Shown in pieces: positions 1 to 9,707 of a stretch of DNA of 64,000 bases. The stretch lies in the NCBI RefSeq assembly GCF_024105735.1, contig NZ_JAAAML010000001.1, positions 1,869,809-1,933,808 on the forward strand, read 5' to 3'. The translations under genes and the position numbers were made by a program. The notes beneath the pieces were generated by a model. It was not told where the DNA came from and made no database searches. It saw only the letters and a program-made list of their open reading frames with translations. Origin of the DNA: Parahoeflea alexandrii. GTDB lineage: Bacteria; Pseudomonadota; Alphaproteobacteria; Rhizobiales; Rhizobiaceae. How positions within the stretch are numbered: position 1 is the first letter of the stretch; every line of letters begins with the position of its first letter.

Positions 1-102
1 GCCAAGATGGTGATCTCGGCCGGCTTGGTGTCTCCGGATTTTCCAAAGGTCCTTCCGGTTCAGACAAGGCCCAAGTCAAAGGCCAAACCAGCGGCGGAGT
101 GA
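1..102 (+). CDS. DUF502 family membrane protein, C-terminal fragment
   Basis: The window opens inside a plus-strand reading frame that runs 33 codons to a TGA at 100-102. The visible tail reads AKMVISAGLVSPDFP and then a charged, Lys/Pro-rich end. This resembles the conserved C-terminal segment of DUF502 inner-membrane proteins, where a (K/M)VISxGL-type stretch precedes a variable tail. The gene is convergent with recG, which ends 6 bases further on; a DUF502 gene beside recG is a common arrangement in Rhizobiales. The function of the family is not known. Identification rests on a short fragment, so confidence is moderate. Confidence 0.5.
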   Translation, partial: AKMVISAGLVSPDFPKVLPVQTRPKSKAKPAAE

Positions 103-108
103 TAGCCT

Positions 109-2226
109 TCAGCCGGCTCTGAGGAACCTGATCGCCTCGTCGCGCCGCATCAGGTAGAGCAGCATTCTGAGCGCCTCACCGCGCGGCGAGGCCAGTGAGG
201 GGTCGGTCTCCAGCACATTGCGGGCATCGCTACGGGCGATTTCCAGAAGATCGGCGTGAGCGCTCAGGTTTGCGAGCCTGAACCCCGGCATGCCCGATTG
301 CCTCGTGCCGAGCACTTCGCCTTCACCGCGCAGCTTGAGGTCTTCCTCGGCGATGCGGAAGCCATCCTCGGTTTCGCGCAAGACCTGCAACCGCGCGCCG
401 GCGGTTTCGCCCAAGGGGCCGTGGTAGAGCAATATGCAGCTCGATGCGCCTTCGCCGCGACCGACGCGACCCCTGAGCTGGTGCAACTGGGCAAGCCCGA
501 AACGTTCGGCGTGTTCGATCACCATGATGGTCGCATCCGGAACGTCAACGCCGACCTCGATCACCGTCGTTGCCACGAGCAGACGGGTCTGGCCGTTCTT
601 GAACGCGCTCATCGCCTGGTCTTTTTCTTCAGACGTCATGCGACCATGAACAAGCGATACCAGCGGTGCCATGTCCTTGCCGAACGCCTCTGCCAGGCTC
701 GCATGCCTACTTTCCACCGACATCAAGTCACTCTGCTCGGAATCTTCGACAAGCGGACAGATCCAGTAGGCTTTCTTGCCCTCTTCCAACGCCTTCTTCA
801 GCCGGTCGACAATCTCGGCCAGACGTTCGTCGGGGATGGTGACGGTGGCGATCGGCTGGCGGCCGGCGGGTTTCTCGGTGAGCTTGGAGACGTCCATATC
901 GCCAAAGGCCGCCAAGACCAGCGTGCGCGGGATAGGGGTAGCGGTCATGACCAGCATGTGCGGCGCGGTTCCCTTGGCCGTCAGCCGAAGCCGCTGATGA
1001 ACCCCGAACCGGTGCTGCTCATCCACCACCGCCAGGGTGAGGTTCTTGTAGACGACCGATTCCTGAAACAGCGCGTGGGTGCCGATCACAATCCGGGCTT
1101 GGCCATTGGCAATGCGCTCAAGCAGTTCGGCGCGTTCACGGCCCTTGGCGCGGGCGGTCAGCACGGCAACCTCGATGCCGGCGGCCTCCGCCATTCTCCT
1201 GATCGTGGCGTGATGCTGGCGGGCGAGGATCTCGGTCGGGGCCATCAGCACCGCCTGGCCGCCGGCTTCCACGGCATCGGCCATGGCGAGCATCGCCACC
1301 GCGGTCTTGCCGGAACCGACATCGCCCTGGAGAAGGCGCAGCATGCGGTCCTTGCCGGCCATGTCGGCGAGGATTTCCTCGACAGCCGTTGTTTGACTGC
1401 CGGTGAGGGAAAACGGCAGCGCTCCGAGGATCGCCTGGCGCAGGCGGCCTTCCGCGACAACGGGATGTCCAGGCAGCTTGCGCAGTGTCTGGCGCACAAG
1501 TGCCAGCGACAATTGGCCTGCCAGCAGTTCGTCATAGGCCAGGCGGCGGCGCGCCGGTGTCTGCGGTTCGATATCGATCGCCGCTTCGGGATGGTGCAGT
1601 TCGCGGACTGCGTCGGCGAAAGAGGGAAAACTGTTCTTGCTCACCAGGTGGGCGTCGGACCACTCTGGTAGTTCCGGCAGGAGGTCCAGCGCCGACTCGA
1701 TCGACCTGCGGAGTATTTTCGGCGACAGCCCGGCTGTCAGTGGATAGACCGGTTCGATCAACGGAAAGCTGTCCGCGTCCGCTTCCAGGGCGATATGGTC
1801 GGGATGGACCATTGACGGTCTGCCGTTGAACCATTCGACCTTGCCGCTGACCAGCACGGCTTCGCCGACCGGCAGGGTCTTCTCGAGCCATTGCCGCTTG
1901 GAGTGAAAAAAGGTCAAAGCCAGTTCACCGGTATCGTCATGCACGAACACCCGATAGGGCGCGTTTCTGCGGCCAGGAGGCGATGGCTGGTGGCGGTCCA
2001 CGCGAACCTTGAGAGTGGCAATCGTGCCTTCCGGCGCTTCGGTGATGCCCGAGCGCATGGTCCGGTCGATCAGACCGTGCGGCGGCAGCAACAAGAGATC
2101 GAGCGCGCGGGTGTCTTCCGGCCCCTCGCGGCCTGTCACCCGCGTCAGCGCCTCGGCGAGCTTTGGACCGATCCCGGGCAGGCTTTCAACAGGTTTGAAC
2201 AGGGGGTCGAGCTGAAGTGGTCGCAT
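109..2226 (-). CDS. recG: ATP-dependent DNA helicase RecG
   Basis: RecG is a superfamily 2 helicase that remodels stalled replication forks and Holliday junctions in the cytoplasm. The 705-residue product has the family's wedge/OB region in the N-terminal third (around SKRQWLEKTLPVGEAVLVSGKV, shown only in part here as KTLPVGEAVLVSG). It then shows Walker A GDVGSGKT, the DEQH Walker B box, motif III TATPIPRTL and motif VI QLRGRVGRG. I chose the ATG at 2226 (MRPLQLDPLFKPVESLPGIG) because family members begin close to this LxPLF segment; the frame stays open 27 codons further upstream. It lies back to back with sdhE-mfd, a common rhizobial arrangement. The length matches known RecG proteins of about 700 residues. 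Confidence 0.97.
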   Translation of the reverse strand: MRPLQLDPLFKPVESLPGIGPKLAEALTRVTGREGPEDTRALDLLLLPPHGLIDRTMRSGITEAPEGTIATLKVRVDRHQPSPPGRRNAPYRVFVHDDTGELALTFFHSKRQWLEKTLPVGEAVLVSGKVEWFNGRPSMVHPDHIALEADADSFPLIEPVYPLTAGLSPKILRRSIESALDLLPELPEWSDAHLVSKNSFPSFADAVRELHHPEAAIDIEPQTPARRRLAYDELLAGQLSLALVRQTLRKLPGHPVVAEGRLRQAILGALPFSLTGSQTTAVEEILADMAGKDRMLRLLQGDVGSGKTAVAMLAMADAVEAGGQAVLMAPTEILARQHHATIRRMAEAAGIEVAVLTARAKGRERAELLERIANGQARIVIGTHALFQESVVYKNLTLAVVDEQHRFGVHQRLRLTAKGTAPHMLVMTATPIPRTLVLAAFGDMDVSKLTEKPAGRQPIATVTIPDERLAEIVDRLKKALEEGKKAYWICPLVEDSEQSDLMSVESRHASLAEAFGKDMAPLVSLVHGRMTSEEKDQAMSAFKNGQTRLLVATTVIEVGVDVPDATIMVIEHAERFGLAQLHQLRGRVGRGEGASSCILLYHGPLGETAGARLQVLRETEDGFRIAEEDLKLRGEGEVLGTRQSGMPGFRLANLSAHADLLEIARSDARNVLETDPSLASPRGEALRMLLYLMRRDEAIRFLRAG

Positions 2227-2319
2227 GGAACCAGATGAACGGTAATTTTGGGTCAAAGGCAAGGCTGACATTTGCGTGGCGACAGGATATGGAAACCGTC
2301 CAAACAAAAAAGGCCCGTC

Positions 2320-2643
2320 ATGACCGGAACAACACGCTCAAGCGCCGACCTCGATCCGCGCCGCCGTCGCATTCTCGTGCGGGCGTGGCGACGTGGCATC
2401 CGGGAAATGGATCTGGTGATCGGCGGTTTTGCCGACGCCGAGATCGCTGATCTCGGAGATGCGGAACTCGACCAGCTCGAAGAGCTGATGGCGGAGGAGG
2501 ATGCAGACATTTTCCGCTGGGTGACAGGCGAAGCGGAGACACCGGAGCGCCTCCGCACGGCGCTGTTTGACCGGATGCGCGCTTATGTGCCCGACTTCGA
2601 GCCGCAGCAGAACACATCGCAGGGACCGGCGAGCAAATCATGA
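2320..2643 (+). CDS. sdhE: FAD assembly factor SdhE (succinate dehydrogenase assembly factor 2 family)
   Basis: SdhE promotes covalent flavinylation of the succinate dehydrogenase flavoprotein. The 107-residue acidic product carries the diagnostic RGxxE motif (RGIREMDLVIGGF, about residues 24-36) and a following acidic helical region with many Glu and Asp residues, both typical of the small all-helical YgfY/Sdh5 fold. I chose the ATG at 2320, since an upstream in-frame start at 2272 would overlap the recG promoter side and add an unconserved leader. The TGA overlaps the ATG of mfd by four bases (ATGA), so the two are almost certainly co-transcribed and translationally coupled. The sdhE-mfd pairing is conserved in Rhizobiales. 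Confidence 0.93.
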   Translation: MTGTTRSSADLDPRRRRILVRAWRRGIREMDLVIGGFADAEIADLGDAELDQLEELMAEEDADIFRWVTGEAETPERLRTALFDRMRAYVPDFEPQQNTSQGPASKS

Positions 2644-5600
2644 AACCAGTGATCCCGGTTGCCAAGATCTCCGGTTCGCACACGCCGGTGACGCTGGCCG
2701 GTGTGCCGCAGGGCATGGAAGCTTTGGCGCTCGCCGAGCTTGCCCGGTCGACCGGTCCGCTGGCGCACATCATCTCCGACGGCCAGCGCATGGCCGATCT
2801 CGAGCAGAATCTCGCGTTTTTCGCACCCGAAATCCCGGTACTCACCCTGCCGGGCTGGGATTGCCTGCCCTATGACCGGGTATCACCGGGAGCCGATGTT
2901 TCGGCACGACGGCTTGCGGCGTTGTCTTCCCTGGCGCAGTTCCCGGACAATCCGCATCCGGCAATCCTGCTGGTGACCGTCAATGCCATGCTGCAACGGG
3001 TTCCATCGCGAACAGTGGTGTCGGATCTTGGGTTTTCGGCCCGCGCCGGCAACCGGCTGAAGATGGAGGACCTGTCCGTTCGGCTTGCCAAGAACGGCTT
3101 CGAGCGGGTCGCTACTGTCCGCGAAGTGGGTGAGTACGCCGTGCGCGGCGGCATTCTCGACGTCTTCGTGCCTGGCGCCGAAGAACCTGTGCGGCTGGAT
3201 TTCTTTGGCGACACTCTGGAGAGTGTCAGGCATTTCGACCCGGCTTCGCAACGCACGACGACCCAGGCCAAGGAACTTGCTCTCAACGCCATGAGCGAAG
3301 TTACGCTGGAACCGGAAACGATCAGCCGGTTCCGCAGCAACTACCTCTCCATGTTCGGGGCGGCAAACCGGGATGATGCGCTTTATGTTGCGGTCAGCGA
3401 AGGCCGCCGCTATCCGGGCATGGAACACTGGCTTCCCCTGTTTCACGACGAAATGCAGACGGTGTTCGATTATCTCGGCGGCTTCCGGATCACCGGTGAC
3501 CATATGCTCGCGGAAGCCGCAAGCGAACGTCGCGCGCAGATCGTCGACCATTACGAAGCGAGGCAGACGGCGCAAAACATCGAGAAGGGCCGGGGTGTCC
3601 AGACCACGCCCTACAAGGCGATCAGGCCGGACCTGCTCTATCTCGACACGACCGAACTGCTTGAACGCCTCGATGCCCTCAATGCAGTCCGGTTGACGCC
3701 ATTTCACGAACCGGAAACGTCGGCGCGGATGGTGATCGACCTTCCGACTGCGACCGGTCCGCGCTGGGCGGCTGACGCGGAATCCGACAAATCGGAAGAG
3801 GGCGGCCGCGCCAACCTGTTCGAAAAGCTGGTGACCCATGTCGGCGTCAAGCGTTCCGAAGGGCGCAAGGTGCTGATCACCGCCTGGACGGAAGGATCGC
3901 TCGACCGGCTATTGCAGGTCACCGATGAGCACGGGCTTGAACGCGTTGTCCGGATCAACAGTCTTGCCGACATCGACAAGCTGAAACCCGGCGAGGCAGC
4001 GGCTGCAGTGCTGGCGATCGAGGGCGGCTACGAGATCGATGATCTTGTCGTTATCGGCGAACAGGACGTGCTGGGTGACCGGCTGGTGCGCCGGGCCAAG
4101 CGCAAGCGCCGCGGTGCGGATTACATATCTGAGGTGTCCGGGCTCGACGAGGGCAATTATGTCGTCCATGCCGAACACGGGATTGGCCAGTTCATCGGCC
4201 TGCGCACGATCGAGGCCGCCGGTGCCCCCCATGCATGCCTTGAATTGCATTACGCGGGCGACGCCAAGCTGTTCCTGCCGGTCGAGAATATCGAGCTTCT
4301 GACCCGCTACGGCTCGGACAGCGCCGAAGTGCAGCTCGACAAGCTGGGCGGGGTTGCCTGGCAGTCTCGCAAGGCGAAGCTCAAGAAGCGGCTTCTTGAC
4401 ATGGCCGAGGGGCTGATCCGGATTGCCGCCGAGCGGCACATGCGCTCGGCACCGGCACTTGCGGCGCCCGAGGGGCTCTACGACGAATTCTCCGCGCGCT
4501 TCCCCTATGACGAGACCGAAGACCAGATGGCTGCGATCGAGCGGGTGCGCGACGATCTGGCCGCGGGGCAGCCGATGGACCGGCTGGTCTGTGGCGATGT
4601 CGGTTTCGGCAAGACAGAGGTTGCGCTGCGCGCCGCGTTCATCGCGGCGATGAACGGTGTGCAGGTGGCGGTGGTGGTGCCGACGACGTTGCTGGCACGG
4701 CAGCATTTCAAGACCTTCACCGAGCGGCTGCGCGGCTATCCGGTCCGCATTGCCCAAGCCTCGCGTCTGGTCGGCGCCAAGGAACTGGCGCTAACGAAAA
4801 CGGAACTCGCTTCGGGCAAGACCGACATCGTTGTCGGCACGCACGCCCTGCTTGGCTCGTCGATCCAGTTTGCCAATCTCGGTCTCTTGATCATCGACGA
4901 GGAGCAGCATTTCGGGGTCAAGCACAAGGAACGATTGAAGGAGCTCAAGAGCGACGTCCATGTGCTCACGCTTTCCGCGACACCGATCCCGCGCACGCTG
5001 CAGCTGGCGATGACCGGGGTGCGGGAACTGTCGCTGATCACCACGCCACCGGTCGACCGGATGGCGGTCAGAACCTTCATCTCGCCGTTCGATCCGGTGA
5101 CCGTGCGCGAAACGCTGATGCGCGAGCACTATCGCGGCGGGCAGAGTTTCTATGTCTGTCCGCGGCTTGCCGATCTCGAGGATGTGGCGGCGTTCCTGCG
5201 CTCGGACGTGCCGGAACTGAAATTCGCGATCGCCCACGGCCAGATGGCCGCGGGTGAACTCGATGATATCATGAACGCGTTCTACGACGGGCAGTACGAC
5301 GTGCTCTTGTCGACGACGATCGTCGAATCGGGCCTCGACGTGCCGACCGCCAACACGCTGATCGTGCACCGGGCCGACATGTTCGGACTGGCGCAGCTCT
5401 ACCAGCTGCGCGGCCGGGTCGGCCGTTCCAAGGTGCGCGCCTTCGCGCTGTTCACGCTGCCGGTCAACAAGATGCTGACGGCGACCGCTGACAAGCGGCT
5501 CAAGGTACTGCAATCGCTCGATACGCTCGGCGCCGGCTTCCAGCTGGCAAGCCACGATCTCGACATCCGCGGCGCCGGCAACCTGCTCGGCGAGGAGCAA

Positions 5601-6146
5601 TCCGGCCACATCAAGGAAGTCGGCTTCGAGCTCTACCAGCACATGCTGGAAGAGGCGGTCGCCGAGGTCCGCGGCGAGGACGCGGTGTTTGATACCGGCT
5701 GGTCGCCGCAGATTACGGTCGGGACGCCGGTGATGATCCCTGAAGACTATGTGCCGGACCTGCATCTGCGGCTGGGGCTCTACCGCAGGCTGGGCGAGAT
5801 TACCGACATTGCCGATATCGACGGCTTCGGGGCCGAGATGATCGACCGTTTCGGGCCGTTGCCGACGGAAGTGCAGCACCTCTTGAAGATCGTCTTCATC
5901 AAGGCGCTGTGCCGCAAGGCCAATGTCGAGAAACTCGACGCCGGTCCGAAGGGCGTGGTTGTCCAGTTCCGCAACAAGGAATTCCCCAACCCGGCCGGGC
6001 TGGTGGGCCATATTTCCAAGCAGGGCAACATGGCCAAGATCCGGCCCGACCAGAGCGTGGTGTTCATCCGCGACCTGCCGACCCCGGACAAGCGGCTCAA
6101 CGGAGCCGCCGTGGTGATGACGCATCTGGCGGAGCTTGCGGGTTGA
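2640..6146 (+). CDS. mfd: Transcription-repair coupling factor Mfd
   Basis: Mfd displaces RNA polymerase stalled at DNA lesions and recruits UvrA for nucleotide excision repair. The 1168-residue protein shows the full domain order. A UvrB-homology region comes first (about 1-350), followed by the CarD-like RNA-polymerase-interaction domain near residues 500-560 (VVHAEHGIGQF...LFLPVENIELL). The RecG-like translocase has Walker A GDVGFGKT, the DEEQHFG box and SATPIPRTL, then the TRG motif region after QLRGRVGRS, and a C-terminal autoinhibitory domain. It starts inside the stop codon of sdhE. Length and motif order match intact Mfd proteins, with no sign of damage. Confidence 0.98.
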   Translation: MKPVIPVAKISGSHTPVTLAGVPQGMEALALAELARSTGPLAHIISDGQRMADLEQNLAFFAPEIPVLTLPGWDCLPYDRVSPGADVSARRLAALSSLAQFPDNPHPAILLVTVNAMLQRVPSRTVVSDLGFSARAGNRLKMEDLSVRLAKNGFERVATVREVGEYAVRGGILDVFVPGAEEPVRLDFFGDTLESVRHFDPASQRTTTQAKELALNAMSEVTLEPETISRFRSNYLSMFGAANRDDALYVAVSEGRRYPGMEHWLPLFHDEMQTVFDYLGGFRITGDHMLAEAASERRAQIVDHYEARQTAQNIEKGRGVQTTPYKAIRPDLLYLDTTELLERLDALNAVRLTPFHEPETSARMVIDLPTATGPRWAADAESDKSEEGGRANLFEKLVTHVGVKRSEGRKVLITAWTEGSLDRLLQVTDEHGLERVVRINSLADIDKLKPGEAAAAVLAIEGGYEIDDLVVIGEQDVLGDRLVRRAKRKRRGADYISEVSGLDEGNYVVHAEHGIGQFIGLRTIEAAGAPHACLELHYAGDAKLFLPVENIELLTRYGSDSAEVQLDKLGGVAWQSRKAKLKKRLLDMAEGLIRIAAERHMRSAPALAAPEGLYDEFSARFPYDETEDQMAAIERVRDDLAAGQPMDRLVCGDVGFGKTEVALRAAFIAAMNGVQVAVVVPTTLLARQHFKTFTERLRGYPVRIAQASRLVGAKELALTKTELASGKTDIVVGTHALLGSSIQFANLGLLIIDEEQHFGVKHKERLKELKSDVHVLTLSATPIPRTLQLAMTGVRELSLITTPPVDRMAVRTFISPFDPVTVRETLMREHYRGGQSFYVCPRLADLEDVAAFLRSDVPELKFAIAHGQMAAGELDDIMNAFYDGQYDVLLSTTIVESGLDVPTANTLIVHRADMFGLAQLYQLRGRVGRSKVRAFALFTLPVNKMLTATADKRLKVLQSLDTLGAGFQLASHDLDIRGAGNLLGEEQSGHIKEVGFELYQHMLEEAVAEVRGEDAVFDTGWSPQITVGTPVMIPEDYVPDLHLRLGLYRRLGEITDIADIDGFGAEMIDRFGPLPTEVQHLLKIVFIKALCRKANVEKLDAGPKGVVVQFRNKEFPNPAGLVGHISKQGNMAKIRPDQSVVFIRDLPTPDKRLNGAAVVMTHLAELAG

Positions 6147-6148
6147 GC

Positions 6149-6189
6149 GGGTGAGGGTGGCAGAAGCCGAACGGCTCTCTACCTCACCC
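6149..6189 (+). terminator. Long hairpin just after mfd
   Basis: Immediately after the mfd stop, GGGTGAGG (6149-6156) can pair with CCTCACCC (6182-6189), and an inner AGCCG/CGGCT pair sits in the loop. No T-run follows, so this may be a weak terminator or an mRNA 3'-end stabiliser rather than a classical intrinsic terminator. Confidence 0.35.
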
Positions 6190-6335
6190 GGTACAGGCGT
6201 CTTTGCCGGTAATGGCATTCGGAAGCCTGCCAGCTCAGACAAAGCCGCCGCCGGGGAAACGGTGGTTCGCTACCAGCATGAACGTTCCAGATTCCCGCGG
6301 CTGTGGGATCATTCAAGTCATCAAAGGCGCATGTG

Positions 6336-7454
6336 ATGTTTCATCTGGTTACCGGACTTCCATGGCTGGTGGTTCTCGTCCGCTTCATCCTGCCGCTGCC
6401 CTGGCCATGGACGCTGAAGGCAGTCGTGGCGGTGGTACTGCTGATTGCGTCGCAATATCATTATGTCAGCCGGCTGTCGTCAGGCTCGGTGTTTGCGCCG
6501 GAGTTCCCGAGGCCATTGGTGATAGCGTTCAATGTCCTGTTTGGTGCAATCGTGCTTCTGGCGGTGTTCCAGATTGCGCTTGATGCGGGGGCACTCGTTG
6601 GCCTTGTTTTCACGGGCTATTTTTCCGAACCTGCCGCTGAGGTGAGATATGCCGCAGGCATTGCCGCTCTTGCCCTGTCGTCATTCGGCGTCAGCAGGGC
6701 CATCATTGTTCCGCCACTCAAGGACATCGAGATTTCCATCCCGGGCCTTGCCGCGGCGTTCGACGGATACCGGATCGTGCAACTGACCGACCTGCACATC
6801 AGCCGGCTGTTTCCGGCTGCCTGGACAGGCTCGATGGTGGCAAAGGCAAATGCGCTTGATGCCGACCTGATCGTCATCACCGGCGACTTCATCGACGGAA
6901 GCCTTGAACACCGGCGCGCCGACGTGGAACCGCTTCGCGGCCTTTCCGCCCGTGACGGCATCTATGCCATTTCGGGAAATCATGAATATTTCTTCGATGC
7001 TGGCGCCTTCCTGGATCATTTTGAAGCCATGGATATGCGGCTTCTCTCCAACAGCCATGCGGTCATCGAGCGCGGCAGCGACAAGCTGGTGATCGCCGGC
7101 CTCCCCGACCGATCGGCAGGTCGAAACGGTTTTCCGGCCCCGGATCTCGAGGCGGCGCTTCAGGGTGCACCGGACGCGGCGCCGGTCATCCTGCTCGACC
7201 ACCAGCCGATGATGGCCCAGCAGGCGTCGGCTTCAGGAGTGGCGCTGCAGCTCTCCGGACACACCCATGGCGGCATGATCCGGGGGATGGACCGGCTGCT
7301 GGCGCGAGCCAACAACGGCTTCGTCTCCGGCCTTTACCAGGTCGGCTCGATGCAGCTTTACGTCAACAACGGCACCGCGCTGTGGCCCGGTTTCGCGCTG
7401 CGGCTGGGCAGGCCTGCCGAACTCACACGCATCACCCTGAGGCAGACGAGATAA
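6336..7454 (+). CDS. Membrane-anchored metallophosphoesterase (YaeI/YkuE-like)
   Basis: Predicted dinuclear-metal phosphoesterase with its catalytic domain after an N-terminal membrane part. The 372-residue product starts with about four hydrophobic segments (residues 1-125). The calcineurin-like motifs follow in order: LTDLHIS (D-x-H), GDFIDG, GNHEYF, a DHQP segment and GHTHGG. All metal-ligand positions of the family are present, so it should be active. The substrate is unknown; relatives act on UDP-diacylglucosamine or other phosphodiesters, but that is only family knowledge. I used the ATG at 6336 because the hydrophobic leader begins there; an in-frame GTG at 6303 is possible. It stands alone between mfd and an MFS gene. 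Confidence 0.85.
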   Translation: MFHLVTGLPWLVVLVRFILPLPWPWTLKAVVAVVLLIASQYHYVSRLSSGSVFAPEFPRPLVIAFNVLFGAIVLLAVFQIALDAGALVGLVFTGYFSEPAAEVRYAAGIAALALSSFGVSRAIIVPPLKDIEISIPGLAAAFDGYRIVQLTDLHISRLFPAAWTGSMVAKANALDADLIVITGDFIDGSLEHRRADVEPLRGLSARDGIYAISGNHEYFFDAGAFLDHFEAMDMRLLSNSHAVIERGSDKLVIAGLPDRSAGRNGFPAPDLEAALQGAPDAAPVILLDHQPMMAQQASASGVALQLSGHTHGGMIRGMDRLLARANNGFVSGLYQVGSMQLYVNNGTALWPGFALRLGRPAELTRITLRQTR

Positions 7455-7592
7455 GGCCTTCCTGGCGGACAGCTTGCGGCACTTGTGGCGCAGCCATGGT
7501 GTTGTCATGTGTCTGGCACGACTTTGAATTTTCCGATCGGGTCTGGCGCAATCGGGGCGGCGCTTGTATCGCTGGTGCGAGCAAAAGATGAA

Positions 7593-8981
7593 ATGATCGC
7601 GATGCCCACCTCATCCCATTTCGACCAGGCCGACGACGGATTGCCTGCGCCGCGGCGCCACTTCGCCGTCGGCGTGCTCTTGTTGTCGCTGGTGCTGGTC
7701 GTGCTCGACGGCGCCATCGCCAATGTGGCGCTGCCCTCTATTGCCATTTCGCTCGGGGCGCATCCCAGCGACACGGTGTGGGTCGTCTCGAGCTACCAGC
7801 TCGCCGTACTGGTGGCCCTGCTTCCCTGCGGCGCGCTCGGCGAGATCTATGGTCCGCGACGGGTCTTCCTCATGGGCGTCGCGGTTTTCACGCTCGCGTC
7901 AACTGCCTGTGCGCTGGCCGGGAGCCTGCCGCTGCTGGTCGCCGCGCGTTTCATGCAAGGTCTGGGGGCCGGCGCCATGATGGGGCTTGCGGCAATGAAT
8001 CTGCGGACCGCGGTTCCGCAACGCATGTTGGGAACCATCATCGGCTTCAATGCCATGGCGATCGCGATTTCTGCCGCCGCGGGGCCGGCGGTGGCCGGGG
8101 CCATCCTCTCTTTCGCCAGTTGGCCCTGGCTGTTTGCAGTCAACCTGCCGCTCGGTCTCCTGGTGCTGTCGTGCGGCCGGTTTCTCGGCCACATGGCGGG
8201 GGTCAGGCGGCGGCTCGATGTGCCGGCACTGCTTGCCAGCGCAGCGATGTTCATCCTTTTCTTTGCCGGCGCGGAACTGATCGCCACCGCCCCCGCAAGC
8301 GGATCCATCCTGATCGGATGCTCGATCCTGTGCTTGCTGGCGGTGCTCAGGCTGGAACGCAATACCCCAACGCCGATCGTGCCGACGGATCTCCTCTCCG
8401 ATCCGGGGTTTCGGGTCGCGGTGATTGCCTCTGTGGCCTGCTTCACCGGTCAGATGCTGGCCTATGTCGCACTGCCGTTCTACCTTCATCACACCATGGG
8501 GATGACACCGGCTCTGACCGGCCTCTACATGATGCCTTGGCCGATCGCCACCATCATCATGGCCCCGATAGCCGGACGGCTTGCCGACCGGATCAAGACT
8601 GCGTGGCTGTGCGCTTGCGGCGGCGGTCTGCTGGCTCTGGGACTGCTGATCGCAGGATTGTTTCCGCCGGATGCGAAGGGGATAGCCTTCCTGATCGGCA
8701 CGACGCTTGCCGGGACAGGGTTTGGCCTGTTCCAGACGCCCAACAACCGGATTCTGCTGCTTTCGGCGCCGAAGGCCCGGAGCGGGGCTGCCGGAGCCAT
8801 GCAGGGCACGGCGCGCCTTATGGGCCAGACGATGGGCGCGATATCGATGTCGATCATCTTCGCGCTGGTGCCAGTGGGCGACGCCCCTGCCATCGCCTTG
8901 GTGATTGCCGGATTGTGCACCGCCGTTTCCGCGCTGGTCAGCCTCAGCCGCGCGCGCTACGAAACCGTGAACCGGCGATAG
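7593..8981 (+). CDS. MFS transporter, DHA2 (14-helix drug:H+ antiporter) family
   Basis: Inner-membrane exporter of 462 residues rich in hydrophobic helices; about 14 can be counted, as expected for the DHA2/EmrB class. Near helix 1 the segment LVVLDGAIANVALPSIA matches the family motif D1 (LDxTIVNVALP-like), and GALGEIYGPRRVFLMG matches motif A between helices 2 and 3. Proline/glycine motif C-like residues follow (AAGPAVAGAI). The substrate cannot be told from sequence. Starts at 7593 or 7602 are both reasonable; a longer frame from 7485 adds an unconserved leader. The gene is convergent with the DsbA-like gene, only 7 bases apart, and no regulator lies next to it. Confidence 0.88.
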   Translation: MIAMPTSSHFDQADDGLPAPRRHFAVGVLLLSLVLVVLDGAIANVALPSIAISLGAHPSDTVWVVSSYQLAVLVALLPCGALGEIYGPRRVFLMGVAVFTLASTACALAGSLPLLVAARFMQGLGAGAMMGLAAMNLRTAVPQRMLGTIIGFNAMAIAISAAAGPAVAGAILSFASWPWLFAVNLPLGLLVLSCGRFLGHMAGVRRRLDVPALLASAAMFILFFAGAELIATAPASGSILIGCSILCLLAVLRLERNTPTPIVPTDLLSDPGFRVAVIASVACFTGQMLAYVALPFYLHHTMGMTPALTGLYMMPWPIATIIMAPIAGRLADRIKTAWLCACGGGLLALGLLIAGLFPPDAKGIAFLIGTTLAGTGFGLFQTPNNRILLLSAPKARSGAAGAMQGTARLMGQTMGAISMSIIFALVPVGDAPAIALVIAGLCTAVSALVSLSRARYETVNRR

Positions 8982-8988
8982 ACCCGCT

Positions 8989-9672
8989 TCAGCCGTTGTC
9001 GTTCCCCGCTGCCTCTTTGCCTCGGCTGGCAACGATCTTGCGCATGGCATCGGCCAGCGCCTCGGCGGACTGGGCGCCGACGACCGCGTACTGCATGTCG
9101 ATGATGAAACAGGGCACCCCGGTGACACCCATCTGACGGGCCTGGTCGATCTCGGCAGCGACCGTGTCGCGATCGGCGTCGCCCGAGAGCAAGCGCTCAA
9201 CCACCGGCGTCTCAAGCCCGACCTGTTCGGCGGCCTCGATCAGCACGGCGTCGTCGCCAAGGCTCTTGCCATCCTCGAAATAGGCCTTGAACAGCAGTTC
9301 GACCATCTGGTGCTGTGCGGGCAGCCCGAGGGAACCGGCCCAGCGGATCAGCCGGTGGGCGTCGAGCGTGTTGGCCGAGACCTTGATCTTGTCAAAGGCA
9401 AAGGGAATTTCCTCTTCTTCACCGGCTGCGCGAACCGTGGCGTAGGCCTGCTCGGCTCCGGTGGCACCGCCAAACTTGTCCTCGAGATACTGCTTCCGGT
9501 CCTTGCCTTCCTTGGGGAGGGTCGGATCGAGCTGGTAGGGCCGCCACCGGACCTCCACATCGAATTCGTTGCGAACCTCCGCCAGAGCGTCTTCAAGCCG
9601 GCGCTTGCCGATATAGCACCAGGGGCACATCACGTCCGAGACAACGTCGATGGTCAATGAGGGAGCGGTCAT
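8989..9672 (-). CDS. DsbA-family oxidoreductase, FrnE-like
   Basis: The 227-residue product is a thioredoxin-fold DsbA/2-hydroxychromene-2-carboxylate isomerase-like protein. It has the redox motif CPWC at residues 17-20 (DVMCPWCYIGKRRLE), followed by the helical insertion and the C-terminal GVTGVPCFII cis-proline segment near residue 180. There is no signal peptide, so it is cytoplasmic, as usual for the FrnE group, which acts in thiol homeostasis. The C-terminal PCF adds a third cysteine beside the cis-proline position. The start ATG at 9672 is followed directly by the conserved beta strand. It lies just downstream of the YejA-like gene on the same strand (35-base gap) and may be co-transcribed with it. 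Confidence 0.88.
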   Translation of the reverse strand: MTAPSLTIDVVSDVMCPWCYIGKRRLEDALAEVRNEFDVEVRWRPYQLDPTLPKEGKDRKQYLEDKFGGATGAEQAYATVRAAGEEEEIPFAFDKIKVSANTLDAHRLIRWAGSLGLPAQHQMVELLFKAYFEDGKSLGDDAVLIEAAEQVGLETPVVERLLSGDADRDTVAAEIDQARQMGVTGVPCFIIDMQYAVVGAQSAEALADAMRKIVASRGKEAAGNDNG

Positions 9673-9707
9673 AAGGTCACCTTTCGGGTGTCTGTCAGTT
9701 CAATGGC

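Noticed and set aside
256-1671. A 471-codon open frame opposite recG
   Set aside because: It is the complementary frame of a highly conserved helicase gene, has no ribosome site, and its protein shows no family resemblance. Long antisense frames are common in high-GC DNA.
4791-6242. A 483-codon minus-strand frame opposite mfd
   Set aside because: Composition mirrors mfd codon usage, no conserved motif is seen, and it overlaps the essential translocase region.
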